Shown here piece after piece: positions 32,339-45,211 of a DNA stretch of 64,000 nucleotides (positions within the stretch are counted from its first letter, which is position 1; each line of letters opens with the position of its first letter). Source of the stretch: Cylicocyclus nassatus. Taxonomy: Eukaryota > Nematoda > Chromadorea > Rhabditida > Strongylidae. Where the stretch lies: assembly GCA_958299035.1 (NCBI GenBank), contig CATQJL010000316.1, forward strand, positions 36,397,441-36,461,440. Reading direction: 5' to 3'. The position numbers were made by a program, and so were the translations under genes. Under the pieces are notes generated by a model that was given only the letters and a program-made list of their open reading frames with translations, had not been told where the DNA came from and ran no database searches.

Positions 32339-33184
32339 TTAGGTTGTCCCGAAAGTTTTGTCCGTTTTTTCAAACCACTATAAAACCATGTACAATAAAG
32401 ACCTGAATAAGTTTCAACATGCATTCGATGTCGCTTTTCTTTCTCTTCCTATACACTTTCGAACCAAAATCTTTTATGCTTTTTTTAATTGCTAAAATTC
32501 TCCACCAGTCAATTTTATCTGCTCAAAGTTGAAACTTGAACTTGAAATTTCTGAAAATTTCATTCCAAAGTTTCGGATAGGACTGAGCATAGGTCAAATA
32601 GAGCAATTCTCGGATTACAAAGTAATATTTTTGAGATCTCTTGATATGCTGTTTTTAGCTTCAAAAAAATCAATTCTTTGGAAGTCTCGATTTTTTGGCA
32701 AAATCATGGAACACGCAACTGCAGCAAAGACATGAAAGCTTTTGAAATTTCGGCGAACTGAAACATGGGTCTTATTGAGCATTCTTCGTGCAACATAACC
32801 AAGTTTGATTTGCTTTGAAAAAGCTGCTTTTTAAATTCTCGATACTTTTAAGTGGGTAAACGTAATCAAAAAGCCGCGATTTTTATTAAAAATTAATTAT
32901 ACGGACTTGGCAAACGTCGCCGATGTAATCTAAAATGAGTACAATGTCTCTGAAAACATCAGGACAAAAATTTTCAAAATTCAGGAAAGATTTGGCGTTA
33001 CTGCTGAGCTGCTCAAAATTCATGGCGATAACATTGCAAAGACAGGGTGGATCAGAAAGCAAGTATAGCTGTAAGAAAGAAATAAAAGTCTGAATCAAAT
33101 GGTACCTAAGCCGCCCATGGATTGGTGTTCCATGAATTTTAGTGAGCGATGAAAAAAATGGACAAAACCTTCGGGACAATCTAA
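32339..33184. mobile_element. Mariner-like non-autonomous element, full length
   Basis: Left terminus TTAGGTTGTCCCGAAAGTTT (then TGTCCGTTTTTTC) pairs with the right terminus, which ends CTTCGGGACAATCTAA. TA precedes the left end; the right flank is CA, so the duplication has decayed or the right end is slightly mutated. The body matches 1-606 in inverted orientation. It is 846 bp with no transposase frame. Confidence 0.85.
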
Positions 33185-36100
33185 CAGTTTGCGATTTTAT
33201 GACTATCATGCATAATGAATGCTGACAAATAAATGCCAAAGATAAAAAATATCAGATCCACCGTAAAAATTTGGAAAAGTTGAATAACTGCTGACAATTG
33301 GTCTAATATCTCTTGTTTGTGTAATGTTATCGAAAATGAGCAGATAGAGCTATGAGCACTACAATGTAACAAAAGCATTCTGCCCTTCCGACATCGTGTC
33401 TCAAGATTAATGAGCTTCTAATTGGTTTCTGTTCATTGGATGGCTGTTTGGTGTAAAAAAAATCTAGAACCAAATACAAGTCGGGAAATTAGTACACGCA
33501 ACTTGGAAATAAGTGGAACATATTGGAAAAGTCCATGATTCACTTCATAATTATTTTCTCGATTTTCTTTCATTAAGAAGAAAAAACGATATGTCGCCTC
33601 ATTTAAGCATGATTCTCTATTTCTGCTGCGCAATAAATACTTGTTCTGGCTTTCATTGACTCTTTTCACGTTTTACCCTTATTTCTTTTCAAAGAATTGA
33701 TTTTTCAAAGCATTTAGCTGTTTTGAAGCAAAAACTGCTTATTACTGGACTGAACTTCAAGCATTATTTATTCGAAACATCTTTCAAAAACGAAAACAGG
33801 AACAAAAGCAAAATGCCACTAAAGGCTGTTTGACCGAACAAAATCAATATAAAATCAAGAAGCATTTTTTTAGTAGACGCTAGGTGAACCAGTATTTGAA
33901 TTTGAAATGACAGGAGAAGGAAATAGAAAGTGAGACCAAATTATGTTCCGTTACTTCAAAAGCGCAGAGCAGCGAAGCTACCAGTTATTCTAAGAAAATG
34001 TACTATATAATTTTTCTTTACGAAAAAGAAAGAATTGATACATTCGCTTAAAACTAAAAAAGAAAAGATAACGTTCTAAGATAAGCAAAACTTAGAGATT
34101 CCTCAATATTTATAACCATGGCATTTTCGAGTTCCGCTTTCAACAGCCTCATTTTCAGCAAAAAAGAGTTGTTAAGGAAGCTCATTCTTTTGTCGGTCGG
34201 CGTCATATCCGCATAGTTCGCATAAAATCGAAAAGCACAACAAGAAAATGCCGTCAAATGTGCATGAGCAAGATATTTGTCTCCGTGTTTCGTCCCGGCG
34301 AAAAAAGAAAACTCTCGGACAACTGTTTCACAGGCGCGTGATGAGCGGCGGAACTGCGCCCGGAGTGACGTGCCCCAGCGGCGGCTCGCTGGCCCCCGTT
34401 CCACCTCCTCCCACACAGAAACAGATATCAGATTTAGAACTCCGCTAGTCGATAAATGTGATTTTTCACAAAGTAGAGCTTATGAAAGGCTTGTAAAATT
34501 CTACGGGACATTGTTCTGGATGAGTCTGTGGTGTTCGTGTTGAACTTGTTGAATAAGCCTCGGCTAAAAAAATTTTTCTCGAATTCATCAAAAAATGGTA
34601 GTTTCCGACGATCTGCAAAATAGACTAATCTAATATAGAAAGTATCGTAAGATGCATTCAAATATCATTAGATAGCGGGAAACCGAGCAGGTCCCGAAGC
34701 GAGCACGCCTACAACTAGCACCTTTGAGATTACTGGTTCACCAGTTTTGCGTCAGATTATTTTCTCCTTATGAAAAACAGATCAAACACAAGAAATGCAC
34801 TTTACTAAAAAAATACAAAATTTTAGCATAGGACTGATGCGGAAAATGGGGATGTTCAAATTTCACAGCAAATTTTAGAAATGGCGAAAATAGAGAAGAA
34901 ATTCAATGTGATAAATTGAAAGATATTGACGAAAATTTACCAATGTTTGAAAGACATTTGACACCTTTTGCGCGAAAAATCTGAGCTTATTCTTAGGAAT
35001 ATTTCAAAAATTTTGCGTTCATTTTACGAAAAAATAGTTATTAGCGAAACAAATGGAAACCTCATTGACTAATTCCATGCATTATCTCAACAAAAAAACG
35101 TTTTACAGATAACGGGAAAAGATTTTCGAAAAAATCAAAGCTGCACCACAATATGCTGCAAATTTCCAAGGTCATTAGCAATATTTCCATGTAAGTGGAC
35201 TGTGATTGTCAAAGTGAAAAAATCAAGACTGTACGAAATGACAGCTTTAATTGCCCTTTTTAGGCGTTTTCGCCACATTTTATTAGGTCGAATGCTTGCT
35301 TAGTGGCTTTTATATGTGGCGTATGTGGGCATACTATAATTTACATATGTAATAAGGAAATAAGTAAACGAGTAACCAAATAGATAAACAATGCTATCAT
35401 GAGTGTTAGAAGGTTCGTGTATAAGATGACGAAGTAATGAGCACTTTGCATTCGAACTATTCTCTTTTAGGCTTTGTTATCTATATTATTTGTTAGTTGT
35501 TGTTAAAATCTAAGTCAGGTAATTATGAGAGCTCACTAACAAAAATATTTCAATTTAGGAACAATCTCCAGACAAATGATAGCTTCCAGTGTTTGCTTGA
35601 ATTTTAGTGAATGAACCTCATGTGATTGACCTCATGCCGATTTTTCCACAAGAGAATCTAGAAATGTTGAAAGTAACTTTTTTAAACCTTCACCTAGCAC
35701 GCAAAAACCATTTTTCCAAACTTCTCCAAGTTTCGCATTTCTCAAGGGCGGAAAACAAATAAATGCTTCTTAGGCCTAAATTCTATTAGCTTTAAATTAG
35801 ATTTGAAGATTATGATACAAGTTACCTACGGCTACGCGAATGATGCTGTCGGCGTCGAGCTTGGAAAATTCGGCAGCGAATGTGGAATTTTCTAAATGGA
35901 AGCGGCAAAATGGTACTGATAGGGTGAGCACCACACCCTTTGTTGGTCATTAGTCTTTTTGGAATATCAGCTGACTAGCAGCGAAAGCATAGTCTGCAAT
36001 TACGATCGAGAAAATTTTGACTGTCAAAGATTAGAGCTTCCAATAACGTCTCAGATAAGGGTCGCTGGAAGTGGAACAGCTGTTGGAAAAATAGAACGGG

Positions 36101-36713
36101 GTTGATATACAATATATTGTGACTCGCATCATATAATGAAGACTTCGAAACGTTTTGGGGTGCGTCTCAAAGTGTCTAACTTGATACGGTCGAGATTACT
36201 AAGTATTTTTGTAGAGTGTCTCAAATTTTTTGAAAGTAAAAGTTCCAAATAAGTCAAAAAAACTCAAAATTCTTGCATCAAGCTCATAAAATAATGAATT
36301 GGTGATTTTTCACTAATAGAGGGCAACACGGATGCTGCGAGAATTTTGCAAACAAAGGAGTAACAAAAGTCTTGGCCATGCAAAAAATTTACACAGCTGT
36401 ACGAATATTCCAAATGCAGATTTAGTTGGAGAAAATGAAAGAACGCTGTCAGATGCAGGATTTTCGACTGTATATCAGCAGCTTCTCATAAACTCCACTT
36501 TAGAGATTCGTGGGAGAGAGTGGATGGCACTTAAACGGTAATCTCATCACTGAAGGACTTTTTAGGTTAAATCTAGAGGTTTGCGTAAAGAGGATGAAGC
36601 TAGAAACTCGCTTTTTCTATTGAAGAAGGCCCAAGGTTGAAAATCTGGAATTCTGCCAGCTTTTGAGGGAATCTGATTGTGAGTAGCAAATCGAAAACTT
36701 GGAGACTACTAAT
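33185..36713. other. 3.5 kb without a confirmed gene; GC-rich patch at 34300-34430
   Basis: Mostly AT-rich. The patch at 34330-34430 is open in several frames on both strands. One plus-strand reading starts MSGGTAPGVTCPSGG and runs 35 codons through PVPPPPTQKQ, 9 nt after a TTTCACAG acceptor, which would fit a first exon, but there is no usable donor before the stop. A plus frame at 36332-36541 ends near a GT donor (KR then GGTAATC) but has no partner exons. Confidence 0.3.
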
Positions 36714-36882
36714 CTTTGCTTCAACTGGCTTGGCGGCTGGAAGGCGGGGGCTTTGTGACCTAAGGCCGCTCACGCCCGCGACGCAGTCTGCGTCTCTCCC
36801 GCGGGCGTGCTCTCTGATCATTACCTAGCCTTATCAGATCACGAAGCCCCGCCTTCTAGTCGTCAAGCCAGTTGATTCAAAG
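36714..36882. mobile_element. CTTTGATTCAAC MITE, full copy
   Basis: Termini CTTTGCTTCAACTGGCTTGG and CCAGTTGATTCAAAG, with the family's central GCAGTCTGCGTCTC and GCTCTCTGATCATTACC blocks. A few bases of the left inner arm are missing compared with other copies. Confidence 0.92.
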
Positions 36883-37429
36883 AGCACACAGTTATACTAA
36901 CGTACAAGGAGAAGTTTCTTTTCGAAGCAAAAACATGACTAAAATTCCAAAAATCGCGAAGGGGGATCTTCCACATCGAGAAAGTCTTACAAAGCCACTT
37001 GCTGAGAAAAGCCAGAAGCCAGAATAGAAGCAGTGCATTTTTTGAAGACTCGATAAGGGCATCCACTTGAAATCATCTCTCGATCTCTATTGTAAACCTG
37101 CTTTCAAACACAATATTGGATCACGGCTCAATTGCTTTTGAGTCAGCGACGTCATCTTTAAAAGGAGATAGAAAGCACTACGAATTTTTACGAAAACGAA
37201 ATATTTATAGCTTTGAAAGCAAGCAGCAAGGAAAATGGTGAAGGAAAGTTAGTACGAATGACGCATTCTTTGAGCGGAAAACTTTTTGTAAAGCTAGGCA
37301 TTGCGACATTGAATCATACTTGATGTTATAGGGGAACCAAAAAATTTGGCTGAGCTTCTTAGGGGGTTTTTTCAAGATTATTTCCAATCAGACGTACCAG
37401 GAAGACATCATTAGCACAGTCGTTCAATG
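36883..37429. other. No gene recognised
   Basis: AT-rich, only short frames on both strands. Confidence 0.4.
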
Positions 37430-38860
37430 CCATTAAAAAGTAAAAAGCCTCTTTGAAGATAAGATATCATAATCTGCTCAATAATCAGTCAATAGAACAA
37501 ATCAGCTGGGTAGCTAAAGAAATTAGCCAAAAAATATTCATAATGAACAATTTAGATTTCCAAAAATAGGAAAATGTGCGGACTATATCGAAGTAAACAG
37601 TTAACAAAATGTACGGAGTCTCTCCAAAGATAAGATATGATTCCGTTTTATCAGCTAATCAGCCAATCAGCTGAGAATTCAGAAAATTAGTGATTTACTC
37701 ATTATTCATTGTTCATTACCTAACAAATAGCTCGCCTTTTCGAAAATAAGAAAAATAGGCAACTACAAATTTAAGCAATAGCTGGCGACAAAATATTTTA
37801 CGCCATCAGATTTTGGGGAAGGATATGGGAAGTTCCTTATCCATGCAGATCTCTCTAAAATAATTAAGAATGTATCTGAAGCGTTACTCAAGCGACAATT
37901 CTACTTTTTATCAAACGCCGAAAAAAGTCAGCTTCAAACTCTTGCCCGGATAGTACTTTCAGCTGCAAGAAAATGTACGATTTTCAAAACTGATGAAAAA
38001 AAACAAGGTTATCTGGTTTCTACATTATACTCATCATGTGTAGCCTACATTAGAAAAATGTAGTATTCTACTTCATTGAATAATCTAATTTTCACAATTT
38101 AGATTTTCAAAAAAGGAAAAGTGCGGACTTCGAACTACCAAGTCAACAAAATGTACGAAGTCTCCCCAAAGATAAGATAAAATACTCCGTTCAATAATCA
38201 GTTAATCAGCCAATCAGCTGAGAAATAAGAAAATTAATGATTTACTCGCCATTCATTATTGATTGAGACAAATAATTCGCTTTTCAAGAATAAAAAATAA
38301 GCGAATGAAATAAACATGTACATACGAAGTCTAAAAATTGAACAATAGGGATTTTCTGTCCATGCAAATCTCCCTAAATTATCTGGGAACGCTTTGACTG
38401 AGCCGTTACCCAAGCAACAACTCCTACTTTTTATCAAACGCCAAAAAAGTCAGCTTCAAACTCTCGCCCGGACAGTACTTTCTAAGCTGTACTTAACAAC
38501 GCTGATAGAGCACGACCTGGGTGGGAGGAGATGGCGTTGAATACTCCCAGTAAATGAATATTATAAGTGTTCCTTTTTAGATGACAATAGAAATTGGTCA
38601 GTCCCTATGACAAGTAGCCAAAAATCACCGATTATTGCCTGATTTGAATTTTTTACTTCACCTCCCAAACAACGGCTTATATAATTTATTTATTGCCGAG
38701 GTATTCAACCCTATCCTCTCGTCCAGACCATACTCTTTGCAGCCTTCAGCAAGTATAAAATGTACGATTTTCAAAACTGATGACAAACAACAACGTCATC
38801 TGAATTCTATATCACAAACAATCATCATGTGTACCTGCATTAAAAAAGTGTAGTATTCTA
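37430..38860. repeat. Tandem segmental duplication, second copy interrupted
   Basis: About 37600-38070 recurs at 38145-38480 and 38750-38860 in the same order: AAAATGTACG-AGTCT, CCAAAGATAAGATA, CAGCCAATCAGCTGAGAA, TTTTTATCAAACGCC, AAAGTCAGCTTCAAACTC, TGTACGATTTTCAAAACTGA and TGTAGTATTCTA. A shorter third piece lies at 37430-37530. The second copy is split by about 260 bp (38490-38750) that is absent from the first. Confidence 0.8.
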
Positions 38861-39499
38861 ATCTCGGATCACTGGGTTACAGCAAGATTTTTTTTCGAGA
38901 TATTGAAGACTCAAACACTGAAGCCAACAAAAACTCATTAAGTTTTAAGGAAACCCTTTGAATCTTTGAACAATATTTCTTCTTGAAGAGACAGAAATTG
39001 CAACAATCTCATTAAACGCGAAATGGGAAAGTAGCAAAAAAGTTCTAAAAGATAATGAGATTCCAAAAAAAAGATAATGAGGAAGGCGAGCTTCATGGGG
39101 CTTTTTCCGTAACCTCCTCCCGTTCCCCTCCCCCTCACCCAATCCTCCCTTCAGCCTTCCCCCCTCTCCCCTCCCTCTTTCCGCTTCGTATTACTCGGAA
39201 GAAATATAGAATTCGGACCAAGTGGTGCTACTCCGCAGAATGAGTCACGCCATCCGGTCTGTGCATACCAGAAGCTGCAGAATTTCCTATTTCGGTACTC
39301 ACTTCAGACGAAAAATTATAACAACAGAACAGAAACTTGTCGGTGAAGTTGAAAATAAAGGTAAAAATTGTAAAGACAAAGATCATGGTGGATAAGTCAC
39401 GTGAGTTAGGATTTGCCTCAGCGAAACAGCAAACACAAAGGCACAAGTGGCGATTAAACAAACAAGTGTGGATAAGCTCGAAGAAGTGCGGTGGCGAAT
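38861..39499. other. No gene recognised; CCTCCC-rich segment
   Basis: A C-rich polypyrimidine stretch at 39110-39185 gives artefactual open frames. Nothing else is supported. Confidence 0.35.
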
Positions 39500-40250
39500 T
39501 TGAATGATGGAATCACAATGAGCTCGTAAAAAATCTTTTCGCAAATTCCAATGACGTGTGACAACTCGAGGCGAGATACGAAAATTTCTCGGATTCCGAT
39601 AAGAGATGAGAAATTTTTTCCGGAAAGTCCCTGTGCACGATTAGTCGTTTTCTGGAAATACTGATCTAGGGTACCAATTATCGGAAGCTCAAGTGAAAAA
39701 ATTTCGCTTTTATTCTCAGGTGAGAGATTTTGGAAGTTCAGATATGAGAGAAAAACATTCGCGGAAGTTCCGGAGTAGGTTGTGAGCATAGAAATTCTAA
39801 CGCAAAGTGGGATATTTTTCCTACTTTCTCTGGGACGTTCCCACACGAGGTGAAAATTTTCTAGACATTCTGAAGAAGCATGAAAATTTCTTCAAAGATT
39901 CAATCACATGATGAAGATAGTTCCTGGAAGCTCTGAAGCGTAGGGATTTTTTCGGAAACTGCGATACAAGATAACTATAAAGATAAAAATAAAAGTGTGC
40001 AAAATAAAAGTCTCAGTGCAAGATAAGAAACTTTCTGAAAATTTCCTGCGAGAAAAGAAAAATCTCGGAGATTTTGGAACAACGTAAGGAAATTCTCCAG
40101 AAAATACCAGTGTGAAGTGAGAAAACATTTTCGGATGTTCTGATGACGAGGTGAAAAATATCGCCGGAAATTTTGCTGCAAGATTAAAAGTTTTACAGAA
40201 TTTCTGCAAAAAAAACTATGCATTTTCCGGAACTCTATATTAAGATGGTC
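39500..40250. repeat. Degenerate minisatellite-like repeat, period about 45-60 bp
   Basis: Phrases such as GAGGTGAAAATTTTC, GAGAAATTTTTTCCGG, GATTTTGGAAGTTC and GAAAACATTTTCGG recur every 40-60 bp with heavy divergence. Frames on the minus strand (39454-39846, 39904-40280) are long only because stop codons are rare in the repeat unit. No gene is called. Confidence 0.5.
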
Positions 40251-43200
40251 CGTAAGTCTTGGACAAAAAAATGGTGACAAATTTGCCTGAAAGGTATCTG
40301 AAACGATGTATTAAAGTACTTTCTTAATTTTTTGAAATCTGCTACATCTGCTCTATTTCACTGTTTGTGTAAAAATTTATTGGAAACAAAATCGAAATGT
40401 TGAGTAAAAAGTCGGAAATTATCGGTAGAAATCTAATCACCATGAACTCGTCGCAGTAAAAAAGTAATTTTTATGATCAAAATCAAAAATCTAACTAGGG
40501 GTTCCTGAACCTTTTCTTTAGAGACCAAAAATCAAAAAATTATCAAGCGCTTCTTTATCAGCTGCCGCAGATTTTTGCTTCAAATAGTCTCTATATAGAG
40601 CAATTTTCTCATTCGCAAATGTTGAGTTGAACAAATTCGTTGAAAGCAAGATACTTGCACATTTTTCAATAATTTTGCTGCAACATATTCATGTGTCAAA
40701 TTAATACGTAAGAGAAAGAAATTACAGATCCAAGCCTTACAGCTACAAAAGACGAAATGCATGATTTCGTTGCAAATGAGAAAGAGGAGTGGGTGGTACA
40801 GGACGTCATGCATTCCATCCCATCACACATTCGCATTCATTTGTTATAAGCAGAATGGGGAATTCGATGGGTCCTCATTCCTGGCGCGAAGAATGGAATT
40901 TCTTATGATTAGACAGTTTTCGTGGAATAAGGCTAATGTGTCGGAAGTGATGGGAGATTAGACTTTCTAGGAACCAGCATCGTTTTCTTGCAATTGTTAG
41001 AAAGCAGGAGAAGATAAGTATTAGAAGAAAAGAAAGTTGGATAGAAAAATTTCTGAAAAACAAAGATATCTATGTCATAATTTAATCAATAAATATGAAG
41101 CTCGAAAAAACTTTCAACGAGATTGAAAGCGTACATACACAATTCTAAAGATAGAGATGTACATACTTGTTTACAACTCAATTATAAGCTCAAAACTATT
41201 TAACTGTAAATTCGGTCCAATTTTTTGTACTCCTCCCCCCCCCCCCCCACCCCTCTCCAGACCTAGAACGAGCCGCAGAAGAATTTTCTAAAGTTAGTAC
41301 GTTATTGCAAGCAAGCAACTTGTTTTCATTTGTGAGTGATTGGATTAATTTCTCAACAGATAAAAAATCAATTTTGGCCACCAAAAAATTTTTACAGAGA
41401 GGCCACGCCTCTTTATTTCCCCAGTAATATACGGTTTCAACCCCCCCCCTATTTCGAATTTTTGAGACGGTCAGCGGTGATAGTTGGTTTTGTTGAATTA
41501 ATTTCTGGTCTTTTCAATTCAAATAGATGCATTACAGGTGCGAAAAAAGCTAACAAATCAATAAATCAATAAATGATTAAGCAAGAAAACTCTAGCGAAA
41601 TCCTACACCCACCAACACAGCCAATAACGTCACTGAGTTTCAGTGAAGACAATTTGGTTTAGGAGGAAAAACTGCTCAGTAATAGCTGACGACCAGCTGC
41701 GCCAGCTCATTTCAGCCATTTCATCACGGCTTGTCAGCAAAAATAAAGGAATGTTCTGACTGGAAACACCCCCTCCAGTAACTTACATCAGCAATGTCCA
41801 TCCCAGCTAAAGTGTGATGATCTCTTGAAGTGGAATTTCTAAAGAATAGCCATGCATGTTTCCTGAGGCTTTGAGCTCTCTAGTCTTAACAAGCTGTTAA
41901 TAAAATGACTTCAAATTCAGGGTAAAACTATACCGAGCATATTATTTAATACTTAGCATTACAATTTAGTGATAAATGATCTACTCATTCAAAAGTTAAG
42001 TCTTGTAGAATTTTTTTAGCTTTTCTAAATTCAAACAAAATTTCCTTAATTACAAGGTTTCTAGAAACTCAAAGTGAAGTCCCTCAGTCTAGCAATCTTA
42101 ATTAATGAGAAATGCAAATATGTACTGTTCCATAAAAAAGGGATTAACGGCTTCCGATACCTCTTCCTCGATGTATAAATCCAAATTTGATACAAAGACT
42201 CCCACATACTTATAAAGCCCTTATCTTGCACTATTCTCGATTATTTGTAACGCTAATATCTGAGCTGCAGCAAGGTCATGAGAATTGCTGATAATTTTGG
42301 ATTTGAGAAGAGAATCATAGAAGTAAAACTAGATTGAAAAACTCAAAAATTGAAGAAATAATTTCTAAACATTAACCTTATCTAATCCATGAACGTGCCT
42401 AAATAAGTATTTTGAGTCTTTGAACATCAAACTGCAAAGTTGTAAAACTTGCAAATTACGAATTTAAAGACATTGGTTTGGCGCCGCTTTTCTGCGATTG
42501 TAAGTCGGCGATAAGGATAATGGGGCAATCAAAATAATGAATGTGATTAGATCCACATAAGGATATAATTCGTATAGCAGATCTCAGATCGAACTAGCAA
42601 AAAAGGAAGATTTCAGCAGAGAAAACGAGTTTTAAAACGGAGAAAAAAAACGATTCTGATCTACGCGCAATTTTTATAAGAAGAATTCAAAAGAATGTTT
42701 TCATTAAATAATGACTTTTTGAATCTGAGAGATCACCCCATTAACTTCTTTCTGTGAAAAGGGTATCTTATTCAAGTTTTTGAAAGAGATCAGACATCTG
42801 CACTTCCACCATGTCCTCTCAAGCGAAAAGTTTTTGGCTACGACGAAAAAAATAAACGGAAAAAAACAAACGAGACAGTATTCAAACCAAAGTAAATTAT
42901 TATTTTAAGTTGTCCATTGCTTTAGGAGTGAATATTTATCAATTATTTTGTGGAAGGAGTCAAATTTAGGATTTTTGAAAGGTTATTATGATTTTCTTTC
43001 GTTCAGCTGTAGACTTCTGCTGACTAGTTCAAATACTTCGATGTTGATAAATCGCTGTGAGGTGCTCATTGCCAAAATATTCTACCGACGTCTACCAACT
43101 TCGAGTGCATCTATTTCTTCCGCAAAGAAGATTTTTGAATAAGGTCTTTGAACGCTTCAAAAGCCCTAAATTCATCATTTTTTGACAGTTGTAGCACAGA

Positions 43201-43565
43201 AATGAATCTAGCTATAGAATGGGCTCGAGAGCAGGTGATATTACACTCGCAGCAGGCGGTTTTTATCACAGTGTCATGAGCACATTTACATATTTAATGT
43301 TCCTTTCGTCTTGCCCTGCAAACGATCAAGCAAGAAAACCTGGCTCTTCTTTATGTCGTCGCTGGAGCATATGTAAGGAACTTTTTGGCTGTGCACTATG
43401 AAACAGATATTTTCGGTAATGAGACGGGCAGGTCTGCTATTTAATGTTAAGCATTGGTGGTATTCTGACAAGTGGGGAAATTTAAAAACAAATCGTAATC
43501 TACATGTTCCGCTCATGACATAACTTTACCTTCTTTTAAAAAAAAAACTTTACATCCTCGCACAT
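40251..43565. other. 3.3 kb without a recognised gene; contains a 14-C run
   Basis: AT-rich, with fourteen C at 41235-41248 and nine C near 41441. Only short frames, none with a family signature or joinable exons. Confidence 0.4.
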
Positions 43566-43694
43566 AACCGGACTTGATCTGTTGGTGGATGTTTGTTTTG
43601 GTTGTTTGTTTATCATTGTTCAGGTTCTAAGCATATTCGTTTTCTTTGTCCAAAATGTGGCACGCCTTGTGCGTATTGAATAAATAAAATAAGA
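43566..43694 (+). mobile_element. 3' tail of a non-LTR-retrotransposon-like repeat, second copy
   Basis: Starts CCGGACTTGATCTG, contains CCAAAATGTGGCAC and GTGCGTATTG and ends AATAAATAAAATAAG. It matches the minus-strand copy at 26135-26254 over about 115 bp with indels. Confidence 0.55.
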
Positions 43695-44950
43695 ATAAAA
43701 CTAACTTTTTGCTTCACAAAACCGTCATCAGGAACGAAAAAAAATAACTATTTCAATCTCATTTGAAAGGATTTTATACTAAGCAAAAAGTACAAGGTTA
43801 GCTTCGCAAGGAAGCATTTATAGTCGTGCTAACGCGGGAGCGAAAGTGGCAGCCGAGCATCTATTATCGTTGGAGCGCTTAGGATGCACACGTCAGAAGG
43901 CGTTAACTGCTCGCGTGCAGCTCTCGCACACGCTCAGCTTACTGGAGATCGGGCTTCGTCCGGAGCTAGCATTTATAGGCGTGAAGAAAGGAAAACATAC
44001 TCTATAAGTTTACGTCCTAGGCTGGAACAAAATTGGCTACTCTCAAATGGAAAATTCTTACTTTCAGATTCCTATGTTGAGTACATTCGAGTCATTTGTA
44101 ACTTAATATGTGAGACTGCACACTAAGCCCTGTTAGCGACGGCAACCTTACTGGCAATTTTCCAGTAAAACATTTTCTAGTCTAACAAAGTGTAGAAATG
44201 TGTTCTGTTGATTAACATGTAATCAACAAAAACAAAAGAGACAGGGAAACAAGCAGAAATCACTGAAGATGAGCAGGTTCTAGTTTTGCTGTTCGTCAGT
44301 TAGCGTGTTTAGTGTGCACTAGGCATATTAAGTTGGGAATGACTCGACGATACAAAAATTTGAAGAAATTGAACCTTTCAATATACAGGTTACATACACA
44401 TAAAATCAGATAAATTTTTTGAAACCTTTTTTTCCAAATTTTTAATCCTCATAAAAACGTCCCAACCTCTGAATTGTCTAAATAATACCATGATGCTACC
44501 ATATACTGGAGGTTGTTCAGGAAAGGAGATAAGACATAAGGGAGTTTTGAATAATACAAAGGAAATGGGGAATAAAATGCTCCATAAACTCTAGCGCTTT
44601 TTACGCCAAGAATCAGGTTAGCAATATTTTTTTACCCGTTCTCGATTACGCCACATACAAAATTTCTGATTGAAAATACAACAGAGGAAGAAGAAAAAGG
44701 TATACCAAACTCATTTTCTATCTGATAAATGAAATTAAGTCGTTGTTTCGAACAAACGTGTCAAATCTGTCAGAGATAAAGACACCCCTTAAATGAGTGA
44801 CGTGGGCTCGCTTTATTTCAAGCGACAGCAATAACAACGTACGGTTTCGATTTGACGCAAACAAATATAAATCCTTTTCGATCACCGCAGTTGGCAGCTG
44901 GGTTAATTGGAGCTTGAAATGAATCAGTACAACAAGAGAAATTTTGCTAC
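43695..44950. other. No gene recognised
   Basis: Contains a moderately GC-rich patch (43810-43990) in which GCATTTATAG occurs twice about 150 bp apart. No coding structure is supported. Confidence 0.35.
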
Positions 44951-45211
44951 TGGCTGCACTCAGGGCTCGGCACGAGGTGGCTAGATGAAAATGCGAAAAA
45001 CGAAGTCCCCTTTGACTTTTGGGTATTTTTACGAAGTCCCCTTTGACCCCCCACCATTTTCCCTAAAAATCCTCCAAAAAACGAAACGTCGACTAAAAAA
45101 AAACGTCGCCAAATCGTGTGTCTTCGGTCACAAAAACGAAACCCCCTTTGCTTTTCATCCCAAAAACGATACCCAGCTTGCTTGTAAGCCACCTCGTGCC
45201 CTGGCTGCACT
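44951..45211. mobile_element. MITE with GGCACGAGGTGGC ends and a 10-bp target duplication
   Basis: Ends AGGGCTCGGCACGAGGTGGC and GCCACCTCGTGCCC. TGGCTGCACT stands directly outside both ends (44951-44960 and 45202-45211), a perfect 10-bp duplication. Inside are two ACGAAGTCCCCTTTGA repeats. Duplications of 9-11 bp are usual for Mutator-like elements (established); the assignment is inference. A related copy is at 59828-60066. Confidence 0.88.

Noticed and set aside
34054..34416. 120-codon minus-strand frame
   Set aside because: It owes its length to the GC-rich patch at 34330-34430, which is open in several frames on both strands.
39454..40280. Minus-strand frames of 100-130 codons
   Set aside because: They run through a degenerate repeat that is poor in stop codons on that strand; composition follows the repeat, not a protein family.
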